64,000 nt of DNA from Ditylenchus dipsaci. Lineage: Eukaryota > Nematoda > Chromadorea > Rhabditida > Anguinidae. The notes beneath the pieces were generated by a model. That model ran no database searches. It was given only the letters and a program-made list of their open reading frames with translations, and was not told the DNA's origin. Numbering within the stretch: position 1 is the first letter of the stretch; every line of letters starts with the position of its first letter. The position numbers and the translations under genes were made by a program. Location: positions 124,001 through 188,000 of the forward strand of contig SADC01000093.1 of assembly GCA_004194705.1 (NCBI GenBank), in the 5' to 3' direction. Shown here piece after piece: positions 22,790 to 34,092 of the stretch.

Positions 22790-24300
22790 ATGTTCCCTGT
22801 CGTCGATTTGGAGGGTGAATTTATTGAATCCAAGCGTCTCATCTGGGGGTTCCCAGTCATGGTTGGTCATTTATTGCTTTTTGAATCTCTGCTCATATAC
22901 ATATTCTTTTCAGAACTACCTAGAATTGGTGGCTGTAGCTGGTATCGCTCTCACAATCATCGACTTTTCCTGGATTTGGCTTTGAACGTGGTGGTTTTTT
23001 CGGAGCACTTATTCAAATCTGCGAAATGGTCTCCTACTTCCTCATCATCCGGCTGGACAGAAAGACTTGCACCTGGTACGTGCTCAGTATGCTGACCATT
23101 GTAAGTTTATTTGACTATATCAGCCGAATTAATGAGCCTTTGAAATGCAGTCAAATTCTGTGCAAGCGGCAGCCGGACAAAAAAAGACTGAAAGTTTAAA
23201 AAACCAAAACTCTTTTTTGTCGCGCGGACGAAAGGTTTGTTAGCCCACTTTTTGAGAATGCATCCAGCTGTGGTTTCTAGGACACACCCTCTCGGTAATG
23301 TTAACAGGTCCTGACAAAATCAGCTCGATGCTTAGTAAAGGTGGGTTAACAAAACTTTCGTCCGCGCCACAAAAAAGACTTTTAGTCTTTTTTATGCGGT
23401 TGCCGTAAAAACACCCGAAGATAGAGATATTTGGTGATTCGCCGAATCTGACGATATTATTTCTTCAAATTTTGACCTGCTGTCGTGTGATGTATTTTGC
23501 AGAATTTTCTACATCCCTCGGTGGGAACTTTTTAAGGTGCCAAAACCAATTTAAGATGCCAACCTTTGTATGGTTCTTTGCATAGAAGTTTGACTGAATA
23601 AATCGACTGCATCATTGGTGTACCACTTGCATTTTACCACTCGAATGTTGCATCCCGGATGTAGATGTAAATCTGCACAGCGCTTTTTTCCTAATTTCAA
23701 AAATCTTTACAGTAATTTTTTCAGGGCGTTGGAGTTATGCTGAGATTGCTGCTGAACATCCTTTACTTTGGCCTTCCCACAATCTTCGAATCCCAAAATG
23801 ACTTCAAGGAGAGGTTGGAAACCAACGAAATCTTCATGTTTTTCGTCCCCGCCGGTGTTACAGAGTGACTGATTGATGTGGTTTCAGGTAATGCTTTTAA
23901 CTTTGGATTTTCGGAACATATATTAATAGCTTAGCAGTTGACCTTCTGCTATAAAACGAAACAAATTCAATGTGCCCATCCTTTTTGTGATCTACACATT
24001 TTTTCTCAAAACATTCTCTCCTGTTTAGATGTCCGGAGCAAACTGTTGTTCTCTGTGTTCCGCTCCATTCTGATTGTAGGCATCTCCTGCATCCTGTTTT
24101 TCTTCATCGAGAGAGCGCGAGAGTTGTCCAAACACCTGCATGAATCAAGCAGACTGACTACCCAAAAGACTTAGAAGCTGGCAAAGGCACAGGAGCAGCC
24201 CCTTTCAATAACACCACAGCCAACAACAATGTGTTTACCGGAAGCAAAACAACTGGGAGGGATTTTGACCATCCTCCTTCCGCAAAGGCTGGTAGTCTTG
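22790..24300 (+). CDS. Multi-pass membrane protein, family not recognised (4 exons)
   Basis: Proposed exons are 22790-22861 (ATG; MFPVVDLEGEFIESKRLIWG), 22914-23100, 23725-23887 and 24029 to about 24300. Hydrophobic segments include YLELVAVAGIALTIIDF, ICEMVSYFLIIRL, GVMLRLLLNILYFGLP and LFSVFRSILIVGISCILFFF. An acidic linker, FESQNDFKERLETNEIF, lies between two of them. The hydrophilic tail runs PKDLEAGKGTGAAPFNNTTA and ends near PPSAKAG, where the true end is uncertain. Two base losses in T runs (22964, 22995) and one near 24156 restore the frame, and splice phases then agree. An in-frame TGA at 23866-23868 remains. The alternative donor at 23855 (G|GTGTTA) removes it in phase. The spacing fits four or more membrane passes; I assign no function. 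Confidence 0.5.
23167..23405. mobile_element. Foldback MITE in the membrane-protein gene intron
   Basis: CGGCAGCCGGACAAAAAAAG pairs with GACTTTTAGTCTTTTTTATG/CGGTTGCCG. Inner motifs GCGCGGACGAAAGG and CTTTCGTCCGCGC also match. It fills part of the intron 23101-23724. Confidence 0.6.
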
Positions 24301-24309
24301 CTTATAGCT

Positions 24310-25363
24310 GCTTGCTTATTATCTGTATTGTTATTAGTGGGCCGTATTTGGTAATAAAAATCGCAACAAATATAGTATTCGTATTGTGCAGACTCTCTAA
24401 AGTTCACGCTATATTTTTAAAACACTATCCTTCTGTGACCACTCCTAATCGAGGTCGACTTTTTTCTCATTGGTTTTCTCATTTTACTATCATTCTTTTA
24501 CACGGGAAAAGCAGACTTTATCAATAAAACGGATAAAATGACCGACATTATTGACCAAAATGTTGTGGAACATGATCCATGGAGAAAATTGTCGAAAATT
24601 CACGCCAAAAATAGCCGAAAATTCAAAAGTTTGGCGGAAATTTTAATTTTTAGCAAAGTTTTGGCGTTATGTTGTATAAAAGTTAGGTACTGTTTTAAAG
24701 CGCATGAAAAGTGCTACAAAGTGAGATGTTCAGCGGGTCTAGATGATTTACCGGGTGCTCCTAGGCTCAGACCAAACACGAAGCGTTTCTAAGGCGGTTC
24801 TATCACCTATAGAGTATTTTACCGGGTCCCAACCACCCTGGTCCCTGTAATCCTACCCTGCGCCTGAACAAAATCTAAATACAAGCGGTGCTCATTGTTT
24901 AATAGGATATATCTTGCAAAAACAGAAAACGTCTTCATTTCGAGTATTAAATAATTCACACAGAAAGAGAAAATATTCCATTCCTAATGGCTTTTGATTG
25001 CAAAAAATTGAGATCAAACAATATTTATGAAGTTTGCACACACAAAAAAGGAACAACACTAAACTCATAAGTTTTTTTTGAATGTTTTTAAATCTTTAAA
25101 ACTTTTTGTGTAGCAGAGGTGGCAAGTGGACAACATCAGCAGCATAAATTTTTTTACAGCAGGATAGAAGTAGAATAGATCCAATCTTTCTAAAATTATT
25201 TTACATATATGAATACTTTTATACAAATTTTTCAGCAATTATTATTTTTTTTTATATCCTCTTTGGTATTTTAGTAGGACTTCAACTCAATAAGTATTGA
25301 AATCTCTCAAGTTAATTTCATTATGATATTTTTTGATTTCAGAACTTTTTTTGCAAAACTCAC
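24310..25363. other. Intergenic, no gene seen
   Basis: AT-rich sequence between the membrane-protein gene and the convergent neuropeptide exon. A GC-richer patch at 24725-24860 (GGGTCTAGATGATTTACCGG) shows no supportable ORF. Transcription from both sides would converge here. Confidence 0.4.
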
Positions 25364-25552
25364 TTAGAATTGATCACTCTCAGGTGCCCTTTTGCCGAAG
25401 CGCATCCACTTTCCAGCATTGGGCGCCCTTTTGCCGAATCTCATCCATTTGCCGGCATTGGGTGCCCTTTTACCAAATCTCATCCATTTCATTCCCGGGG
25501 CTCTGGCTGTACGAGTCAGGTCATCTTCAGAAGGTTGCAACCAGTAGTAGTT
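25364..25552 (-). CDS. RFamide-type neuropeptide precursor, last exon (three peptide copies)
   Basis: Behind an acceptor (CTATTTCAG), the exon encodes a short linker, [17 protein letters not shown], then three nearly identical units. These are [12 protein letters not shown] once and [13 protein letters not shown] twice, ending APESDQF and a TAA stop at 25364-25366. Each unit ends in Gly-Lys-Arg, the signal for dibasic cleavage and C-terminal amidation. The predicted products are [14 protein letters not shown] (one) and [15 protein letters not shown] (two), released into the secretory pathway and likely acting on peptide GPCRs. The units differ at the DNA level (AGATTT, AGATTC, CGCTTC for RF) while the peptide is unchanged, which suggests selection. 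The frame stays open back to an ATG at 25585, but that start gives no proper signal peptide, so a 5' exon is expected at higher coordinates. Units are packed without acidic spacers. Confidence 0.85.
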   Translation of the reverse strand, partial: NYYWLQPSEDDLTRTARAPGMKWMRFGKRAPNAGKWMRFGKRAPNAGKWMRFGKRAPESDQF

Positions 25553-26889
25553 CTGAAATAGCAAATTTAGTAATGAACTAGACATTAATCTCTCCTTTAT
25601 TCATTAAACCCCACTTTCCCTGGAGAATAGTGCTTCTATCCGGCCTTTTCAAAGGTTAATAAAATAGCTGGCTGCTAACGCTCTGCTTGTGTGTTTTGTG
25701 TAAGTGTAAAAGCCTATTTGTGATGTAGTCAACAAAAGTCTTGCAATTTCTCCTCTTACACTCAAAAAACGCTTCTCCAAATGTCTCGAAAAGTTTTTGG
25801 TCTAATTTAGATGTTTTTGGTGGTTCGATGGTTTTTTGTAGAGGTTGTAGGTTTTTCTAGGTTTTCAAGGTTTTCTAAGATCTTTTGTCACTTTTTCAGT
25901 GATATTCACTGTCTCATATTTTTGTTACAAATTTATGCTGTGAACTGATTTACTTTCACGATGATCCCGCAAATGTGGCTCTGGTCCATTGCCTCTCAGG
26001 AATTATTAACAACTCAAATCATTCGGCTGACTTAGAAGCAATGCGAGATGCTAACGAAAATTGAGATCGACAAAGAACATTAAAGAAGAGGAGGCAGAAG
26101 CTATTGCAGAAATTCTTCGAGATGAAGACGTGTTTTTATGCTTTATAATATGTCTTGTTCGGTTGTATAAAGACTGTCTCAAGTGACAATTTCCGATGTA
26201 TAAAACGAGTGCTAACTAAGTGATAGTGAAGTAAAGCCAGCGAAAGAGGCACAACTATGACGCTGATACTAAGCTGCGAGCTCAAGAGGCGAGTCATGGA
26301 ATAAAAGAAAAGGCTTGAGGATCCCGGCCGGGTAGTGCTGAATCCAGAGCATGATGTTTAACTCGCCAAGTGAATCAGGAAACAAACTACAAAAAAAATA
26401 TGCTAAAGTGGTCGCTGAATACATCGTATGTGTGAAACAGCTTCGGGATATGACCAAGTTTCCTAAACTCCTTGCGATGAATGAAACTGAGCACTTGTTG
26501 TAAGCTTGAAGAAGCCATTCAAGGGATATGTGAAAGATTGCTACACAACATGGATGTCAAGTGATGCTCAAAAGGAGTACAGTCGACGCTCGATATAACG
26601 AACCCCCGATATAACGAACTCTCGATATAACCAACTATTTTTTTCGGTTTGGTTGGATTTGTTTTAAATCTAGTCAAACAGACGCTCTATATAACGAACG
26701 CTCGATACAACGAATACTTGGAGCGGTCCGACTCATAGAAAAGACGCTCGATATAACGAACTCTCAAAATTTTAAATACAAAATTTGGTTTCGATTCCGA
26801 ATTGTCGCCAAAATTTTCACAGATTTAACCCCTTTTTGCGTATTTTTCATCATTTTCAAAAATTTCTTCATTTTAGTTGTGAAAATATC

Positions 26890-27836
26890 TAGGGTTGTCG
26901 AGGCGAGGCCTCGATTTCGAGGATTCCCCTCGAATCCTCGAAAAATTTCGAGGATCGAGGTTCGAGGCGAGGCGAGGCCTCGAAAATTTCGAGGATCGAG
27001 GTTCGAGGCGAGGCGAGGCGAGGCCTCGAAACTTTCGAGGATCGAGGTTCGAGGCGAGGCGAGGACTCGAAAATTTCGAGGATCAAGTTTTGAGGCAAAG
27101 CCTCGATTTTAAAATTCGAAAATTTAATATTGAAAAAACATGTCAAACTAAATTTGTTAAAATTTTGATGTTTTTTCAAAAAACTTTTCGTGTCTTGCAT
27201 CTTTTGCATAATTTAGAAGCTCTTTTCTTAGCTAACTTTTATTTTTGAACCACTCATCTGAATTGGTTGATCTTTAAACTAGTGCGTATCATCCCGATCA
27301 TCCAGGGCACGAAGACATGTACAATTGGTGGATGAATAACAATGTGAGATTTCCGAAACTTGCTGTGCTGGCTCGTAGATATTTGGCATATCTATTTCAA
27401 GTGTGGCTTCTGAAAGGTGTTTTCTAAGGCTAGTCTTCTCTTTGCCAATTCGCTCAGGTCTCGTCTAACAAAACAGGCTGCCTCTAATCTACTAATCATC
27501 AAAGCTAATCTAGCGGATGAAATCTTGAAGAAAGCCAGTGAAACAAATCAAGATGAACCAAAAGAAATAGTTGATATTTTATTTAAAGAGGATGATATGA
27601 AGTGCTAGAAGATTTACTGTATTTTTGGGTCTAATAAAGTCATTTCGGTCGTGTATGCAAAATTTTCGAGTTTTCGAGGCGAGGTTTCGAAATTTTCGAG
27701 GCGAGGATCGAGGCGAGGCGAGGCCTCGAAAATTTCGAGGATCGAGGTTCGAGGCGAGGCGAGGCCTCGAAAATTTCGAGGTGCGTTCGAGGAATCGAGG
27801 CCTCGCCTCGAAAAATCCGAGGCCTCGACAACCCTA
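26890..27836. mobile_element. hAT element with a transposase fragment and a perfect 8-bp duplication
   Basis: The ends are TAGGGTTGTCGAGGCGAGGC and GGCCTCGACAACCCTA. The exact duplication AAAATATC lies at 26882-26889 and 27837-27844. Both subterminal regions are tandem arrays of CGAGGATCGAGGTTCGAGGC-type words. The middle holds the C-terminal part of a hAT transposase, so this is an internally deleted autonomous element rather than a pure MITE. Confidence 0.9.
27284..27608 (+). pseudogene. hAT transposase C-terminal fragment
   Basis: YNWWMNNNVRFPKLAVLARR, then SISSVASERCF and FSKASLLFANSLRSRLTK, followed by LLIIKANL, match the C-terminal dimerisation region of hAT transposases (W...RFP.L..LAR.YL, SSVASER.FS.A, and a closing L.IKANL). 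Two frame changes break it, at about 27389 and 27425. It ends at a TAG at 27606-27608. It belongs to the hAT element that surrounds it. Confidence 0.8.
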
Positions 27837-28225
27837 AAAATATCAAAAAAAATACAAAAATCGACCCTACCGAGTATAGCCCCCCCCCCCCCCAATTGAA
27901 ATTTTTCTAAAAGTGTATCCAAACTCCCTATATCGACCTAAATAGCCTCAGGAGTTAAAAAAGACATTATTTTTGATATTTTTGATTGTTAATAAAAATT
28001 GAGTTTCGGGCATTTTGAAATTTCGACCATTTGCCAAATTAAAATTTGCCAAAAAAAGTTTTAAACGCATAAAGAACCCCTGCAGAAAACGCTGCAAACT
28101 TCGAGAAGCTTTCGAGAATCTGATTGCTGTTGAAATAACGTAGGGGAACCTGTCGGACTAGAACTCGAAAAAGCTAATGTACAAGATCTAAAAGAGAAAA
28201 TCATCCGTCTTTTTCTAAATGCACC

Positions 28226-28460
28226 TACCGCATTTCCTCCAATAAGCGCACACCCTTTACTTTGAGGACATGAATCTAAGCCCAGAAAGAACATTTTGCA
28301 AAGCCGTTTATTGGATTTACTTAACTCCTACGAGTTCTACGATTCCACTTTTCAGATTTTGGTTTGAGCACCCGAAAATCTCGAGATTGAATTCAAAATT
28401 TTCGGATTTTTTCGAGGTTTGAAAAAAACTGCCTGCGCGCCTATTAGAGGAAACACGGTA
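28226..28460. mobile_element. MITE with TACCG(T/C)ATTTCC ends
   Basis: TACCGCATTTCCTCCAATAA and CTATTAGAGGAAACACGGTA are inverted ends. The same family occurs at 45207-45301 and 56589-56851, and single ends occur near 905, 3147, 20416 and 42448. Confidence 0.6.
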
Positions 28461-28504
28461 ACCTCGTTAAAATATACATATAAGCGCATATATGAATGGG
28501 AGCA

Positions 28505-28672
28505 ACAGAACCTTTGGGGCCCACTCGCCAGAACCAAATATTTTAAGTCTAATCTATGCAAAAAAATGTTCAATTTGAAATTCGCGCCTTACTTATTTTT
28601 CGCATAGATTAGACTTAAAATGACTGGGACCCCTTTGGTTCTGGCGAGTGGGGCCCCAAAGGTTCTAGATAG
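28505..28672. repeat. Palindrome
   Basis: The arms CAGAACCTTTGGGGCCCACT and GTGGGGCCCCAAAGGTTCT are inverse copies, continuing into CGCCAGAACCAAA and AAGTCTAATCTATGC. The loop is about 40 bp. Confidence 0.65.
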
Positions 28673-29399
28673 CCTATGAATGTTCTTGATGTTGAATTAT
28701 CAGTGCTTTGGAAGTGATATCAGCTTAGACGGTTTTTTGACGATTTATAGAACACAGGCATATAAATAAATAATTAATTATAAATTAAGCAGAACAAAAT
28801 CAAAAACTTTTCCGTACAATAATGTATTTTTTTTAGCTAATTATTTTTCGAATAAATGTAGCTTTTGGGAAAAAACTCTCGATATAACGAACTCCGAGAA
28901 CTTTTTGGTCGAGGACGCTCGATTTAACGTACGCTCGATATAACGAATCCCTGCGGCTGGTTCCCAGAGGCTTCGTTATATCGAACGTTGACTGTATACG
29001 CCAACAGGAAACCCTAAACCTCCTCCATTGCATGTGGTTCTGAGGTGGATTGATTGTGCGTGGAAGGAAATTTCAAGAAAGACTACTGGAAGTCTTTCGA
29101 AGGTTTGCTTTTTGGATGCATTCCTTATCAGCTTTTCATTTTTCTATTCAAGCGTGTGCTATCATAACTCCAACTGATGGTTCTGGTGACTGCAAACATT
29201 TATTGCTTCAAATGAAGTGGATTAATCGGAATAAAAAGACTAGACCTTCTCAGAAAGATAAGGAAGCAAGATATAGCCGCTTTGACTTTGAGGACGCTAA
29301 TATTGAAGAAGAAAACACTAATTGGAAAATTTTGACGATGATGAACCTCTGTTTTTGTACATTAATTTTTCTTTGATAAAGTTGAAGTAAATGCCTATT

Positions 29400-32200
29400 G
29401 TTGCCCATATAGAAGACTCTTTCTTGAATAAGCAAGCTTTTTTACATGGGCTTATATTTTCAAAAATTCCGCTTATATTTTTTAAACCTTCCGGGCACAT
29501 GGGTTTATACTAGAAGGTGGGCTTTAATGAGAGATTTACGGTAAGTAGCGCATTTACGTGTTGTCGTCATTTATATCATGTTTATTCATTTTGTTATGTT
29601 TACTCCGCATTTTCGAAATTATTATTGTATAACAACAACTATTACCGGCATGGCTGATAACTCTGAACTGGCTGGTGAATTGTAGTAAGATGAGGAGGAG
29701 GCGGCTGAGGTGCACCCACAACATCTGAAGCCAATGAAGCGTGGACAAAGTTAAGGAGCAGAAATAGTGGCCAGAAACACACTGAACACTTGCACCAACA
29801 TACACCGCATATTGCACACACTCAGCATTATTGTTGTAATAGTAGTAATAATGGGCTGCCTGTAAAAAATCGTAAAATCTAATGGTTTTGTAATTTCTAA
29901 CTACATAAGGAAAAAAATAGACCTAGATGTGTTGACGGGAAAAAAGAAAATTGTGCTCAAACTTTGCTAGAGACAATTTTGTGAATAAGAGTAAGCTATA
30001 GAAAAATTTAGGATTCGGAAGCAGACATGTCCACGGCCCACCCCGGCATGAATTTCGAAATCCCTTTGAAACCTCCTCCAACGCTCAAAAAAGAAAAATG
30101 AAAATTAGCAAAATGTGCCAGAACTTTGCGACGAACTAAAATGACGACTCTTAAAATTTTAACATGAAAAACAATTATGTACACAAAGAAAATAAGTCAC
30201 ACTACCCCAAAAGTATCTATTTTGTGACAATAAAAATCCACCAATGGCAAAAGTCTTTGGATTGCTAACCAAATTTAATAATTATTGAGCCAGTCAAACA
30301 AGATAGAAAAAAGTGGTGAAAAGCATTGGACAAAACTTGCTTTCGACTTATCGGTTACTTTTGATTAGCACTAATGGAAAAAGGGACACATGATTTCATA
30401 GTTCGCTACTCTAACATAACAAAGAGAAATTTGAAAAAGATTTAGGAATCAAGAGTCAGCTTTAGGCATTTTTTTGACTAGACTACGAAAAATAATAATT
30501 AATTAAAAGAATAGAGGGCTCAATGCAAGGAAGTGGATTAAGTCTGGATCTCTACTAAGGGCGCGTTCTCTAGACGGAAATTTGGTGAAGGGGAGTTGGC
30601 CAGACGTTTTTTTTGGTCAATTTTTTGGTTTTCGAACCAATACTTTATTTTCAGCCAACAAATTTGAACCAGCTTTGACGTTCCGCCAGTCTGACTTCGG
30701 CCAATCACATGTCTCAGCAATCGGGTTTTGGTCAATCCTTTGGTTAAGCCGATCGAGTTTCTGGCCAATGTAAGATTTCAGCCAGTCGGATTTTAGCATA
30801 TGCGACATTAAAACCAACTATTTTTTTTTTTTCTAGTAAGAATAAATTCATTAGCTGATGCACCCTGAGCATTTTTGAATTACTGGCTCAAGTAGAAAAA
30901 CTGGCCAAATACGATTGCTTGAAACAAAAGTGGCCCAAACACGATTGGCTGAGATATATGACAAATTCCGACTGGCAAAATAATCAAGGCTAGTTAAAAA
31001 AATTATTTCCTAAAACCGAATTTGTCCTGAAAACTAGTTTGGCCAAAAAGCGTTTGGTCAACAATGACCCCCCCCCCCCCCCCTCAACTGGAAATTAAAC
31101 TTCTCTAGGCCGCCAATAAATGGGCCACTTTATTTTAGGACTTGTTCACAAAAATGTTTAGCAGTATCTTGGCATCCTATTGTACTTTTCCTTAACATAT
31201 CTTTCGGCTTATCAATATTTTTTTAAATTAAACTTGGTTGTGTATTTCAGGCTTTGGCCTAAAGGAATAATTACAGTTCTGTTTTTGCAAAGTCGGATTG
31301 CTAGGATATTTCGCTTATTATTCAAACCAATAAAAAAATTTCACAATGGCTATTTTCATTACAAAATTTAAGTTCTCGTGAAATCCTCGTACGAAATTAT
31401 AATGAAGTGTCCTATTTTCTTTTACTTATATCCGATTGTGCAAAAAAAATCCTTGAATTTTTTAGATCGCGTTAACTACCAACTATCGGTAAAATCCCAA
31501 CTGGCGGCCCCCGACTGGCGGCCATCACACCTTATACCCACCAAGTACAAGCGGATATGAACAATAGCTACCGGCGCCGATAGTTTCTGGCCTGTATAAA
31601 AGGGACAATTGTTCCTGTTTAATAAAAAACTATTAGGTTCCTACAATGGGTGGGTGTAGGTGCATGTGTTAGTTGATGTCCGTGGAAGTTTGAAGAGTTC
31701 TTACTAAGCAATTTTGTCTGTTTTTAGGGGTCTAACTTCTCTCAGTTTTAGTTAGGGCTGGAATATGATCGGTCATTTTCGAATCGCGTCGTATCGCCGA
31801 TCATATTCGGTCATTTTCTATTTCAATTTTTGTGGCAAAAAAATTTTAAAAGAGAGGGGAAACTGCCCTTCTAATTGAAGTGGAATTAAAAACTTACTGG
31901 GAAATTCGAAAAATATTTTAACACCGGTGAAGGTTAGCCAGCGTGTGTTAGGACGGACTCAAATATTCCCCAGACTACAAAAAGGTAAAAAAAACATGTT
32001 TGGTGAAAAACATCCACCACGCGTTGAGATACCATACAGGTAATTGGTGTATCTTTAGATAGTCGGCGTAATAGGTAGTAGGCATAGTAGCCGCCAGTTG
32101 GGGGCCGCCAGTTGGGATGGCCGCCAGTCGGTGGCGCCAGTTGACCCTCATTCCAACTACCTTACAGTGAACTTCGGATACTCTGTCACTGCTTCGCCAG
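29400..32200. other. Repeat-rich stretch without supported genes
   Basis: It contains a poly-C tract at about 31070-31083 and a region at 31495-32145 with several CAACTGGCGGCC motifs in both orientations, probably one foldback element. At 29685-29770 on the minus strand a short segment reads FLLLNFVHASLASDVVGAP, which looks like a signal peptide but lacks an in-frame ATG. Confidence 0.4.
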
Positions 32201-32223
32201 TATTGCTGCAATGAAATGGTTCA

Positions 32224-32372
32224 GTTTCCGATACTTTGCTCCCTCTCCAAGTCGTCGACGCCAAGTTTTCTTCAGTTACCTCGTTGGCTCAGCCACACAG
32301 ATCTTGTTTTCTTTCTTGAAGAAAAAAAGCAGTTTTTGCAAGTTATTGACAATGATGAAGAGCTGATGTTGA
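32224..32372 (+). CDS. Candidate exon, unrecognised
   Basis: After an acceptor-like TGGTTCAG, an open frame ends in HTDLVFFLEEKKQFLQVIDN and DEELMLK, directly before a good donor (GTGAGT). It has the look of an exon, but no neighbouring exon could be joined to it and no family is recognised. Confidence 0.25.
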
Positions 32373-32797
32373 AAGTGAGTAAAAATTTTCTTCAAACCCG
32401 AAGAAATTTAAAAAAAACATAAATCCCTTCAAACCCTTAGTAGCAAACCATAATTGCAGAACTTCATATTTTTTCACCTTTGTGTGAAAAATAGGACTTT
32501 AGAATTTGACAAAATATAGAATGAAAAAAGGAATGTTTCGACAACGTCAAGACATGTGTTCTTTGTTCGGAGTAGGGGCTGGTCTTCCTAAGCAAGCAGG
32601 CTGCATTACTGTTTATTAAGTGGGGTGGGGCGATGTCTTTAGCAGAACTAATTATCCTTATTTCTCAGTTGATTAAGCTATTAAGTGGATATAGCCAAGC
32701 AATAAATAGGTAATAATGACCGGAGGTAGTAGTAGTATAACTAGTAATATTGCCAGCAAACAAAACCTTATAAATGAGTTTCCTTTTTAATAGCAAT

Positions 32798-33310
32798 TAA
32801 ATTTCGTCATTTATGGCTATTCTTATAACCGATTTCGTGTCGCTACAAAATACGTTATTTGGGACAATAATGCAACCAACAAGAAAATAATTGAACTTTT
32901 GAAAAATATTACAACAGATGTTATTTTGGGAAAGACTTTAAAATTTTGTGTCAGTACTTGTGTGCTCAGGGGGTCGTTTTTAAATTGAGATTCAACATAA
33001 TATGTTGGCTGAGTATATTATGCCAAAAAAACCAAGGATTGAAAGGATTTTATTTCAAAGGCAATAGATTTTTGACTAGAACTCACCCAAAAAGCAAATC
33101 TCATTTAAACCAAGAATTTTGCGAAAATTAATCAAGGGGCTTGATCAAGAAATCGAGGCTTAGTTTAATGATCCTAACAAGATTTCACACACGTTTTCTT
33201 TCGAAATCTTTATCGAAAATATAAAATCTGTCCAATCTGGAAAAAAAACATTTCGTTGCGTTGGCATTGTCGCTGGATTTTTTATAAAAGGGTTGTCGTT
33301 GGCGTAAAAT
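32798..33310 (+). pseudogene. Decayed, unrecognised coding island
   Basis: LNFVIYGYSYNRFRVATKYV, then KKIIELLKNITTDVILGKTL, is open from about 32793 to a TGA near 32990. Later, in another frame, come MLAEYIMPKKPRIERILFQR and FEIFIENIKSVQSGKKTFRC with stops between. The first part faintly resembles FLYWCH-type sequence in transposons, but this is a guess. The stops are not explained by homopolymer changes, which favours a dead mobile element. Confidence 0.3.
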
Positions 33311-34092
33311 CGTTTTTATAAAACATTTTATCCAGCCAAAACGACAACGTTTATAAAAGAGCCATTATCAAAGTGTCTTTTTAACTAACAAGCATCTCGT
33401 AAGCATTTTTAACAATTGCGCTTTGGGATTCGGATTTTTAGGAAGATTTTGACTGCTGAAGACAATATGAAAAAAAATTATACATTGAGTACTTATATTA
33501 TAAATAGTTTCTAACTTGTCGTTGGATCTGCGAATTTTGAATTTTAGCCAAAAAAAACTGCTTGCAATAGCAATATAATTCTTTGTTTTTATAGTCTTTT
33601 CTGCAAAGTATTTACTACATTTCTTTAGCCCTATTATCCGGCTTTACAAAGTTAAAATATTTTTTTGCAAAAAAACAGAATTATAAAATAGGTTGTAGGC
33701 GTTAAAAAATAATAACCTGTGCACTTTTGTTTTTCTCCATTTTTAATTTGTTTGCATTTATTCTGGATAGTTAAACTGGTTTTTATTTATCAATTTTAAC
33801 AGGAAACACTATAGAGCTCTCGGATTTTTTTTAACTAAAAGTAGCGAAAAACAAAATTACAGAGGCCATCAGTTGTTCTAAATACCTGCGTACCCTCATT
33901 TTTTTGCTTTATGTTTGCAAAGATTATAAAGTACTACAAAGGTCGTAACAGCCAAAAGTTGATGTTTGTAGAGAAATTCTGGCTGAATACAATTACGCAA
34001 AAAAGCTTTGTGAAATCAGTAACGATCCATGGGAGACCAGGGGATCGACTGATTAGACTTTTGCAGGTTTAGAATCACATTTAAGAACACAC

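Larger units (their letters stand above)
26580..28994. mobile_element. pogo-type element inserted in the Tigger relic
   Basis: The ends are CAGTCGACGCTCGATATAAC and GTTATATCGAACGTTGACTG, each followed inward by several CGATATAACGAA repeats. TA flanks it on both sides. The element is mostly non-coding and contains a hAT element (26890-27836), a poly-C repeat fragment (about 27876-28040), a CCGCATTTCC-ended MITE (28226-28460) and a palindrome (28505-28672). Confidence 0.85.
26490..29376 (+). pseudogene. Decayed pogo/Tigger transposase, interrupted
   Basis: The left part reads VSLKKPFKGYVKDCYTTWMS, then SDAQKEY up to 26579. It resumes at 28995 with TPTGNPKPPPLHVVLRWIDC, AWKEIS, VFRRFAF (frameshifted) and TPTDGSGDCKHLLLQ. 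These match the C-terminal part of Tigger-type DDE transposases, which have a DVSxNKPFK motif, a TPxGNxKxP motif, an AW..I segment and a DGxxD motif. Removing 26580-28994 plus one TA joins KEY to TPTG in frame. Upstream of about 26490 the reading is decayed. It is dead because of stops and frameshifts outside the insertion. Confidence 0.75.

Noticed and set aside
26879..27922. Open frames with repeats such as RGSRFEARRG in the 26.9-27.9 kb region
   Set aside because: They are translations of the CGAGGATCGAGGTT-type subterminal repeats of the hAT element, not proteins.
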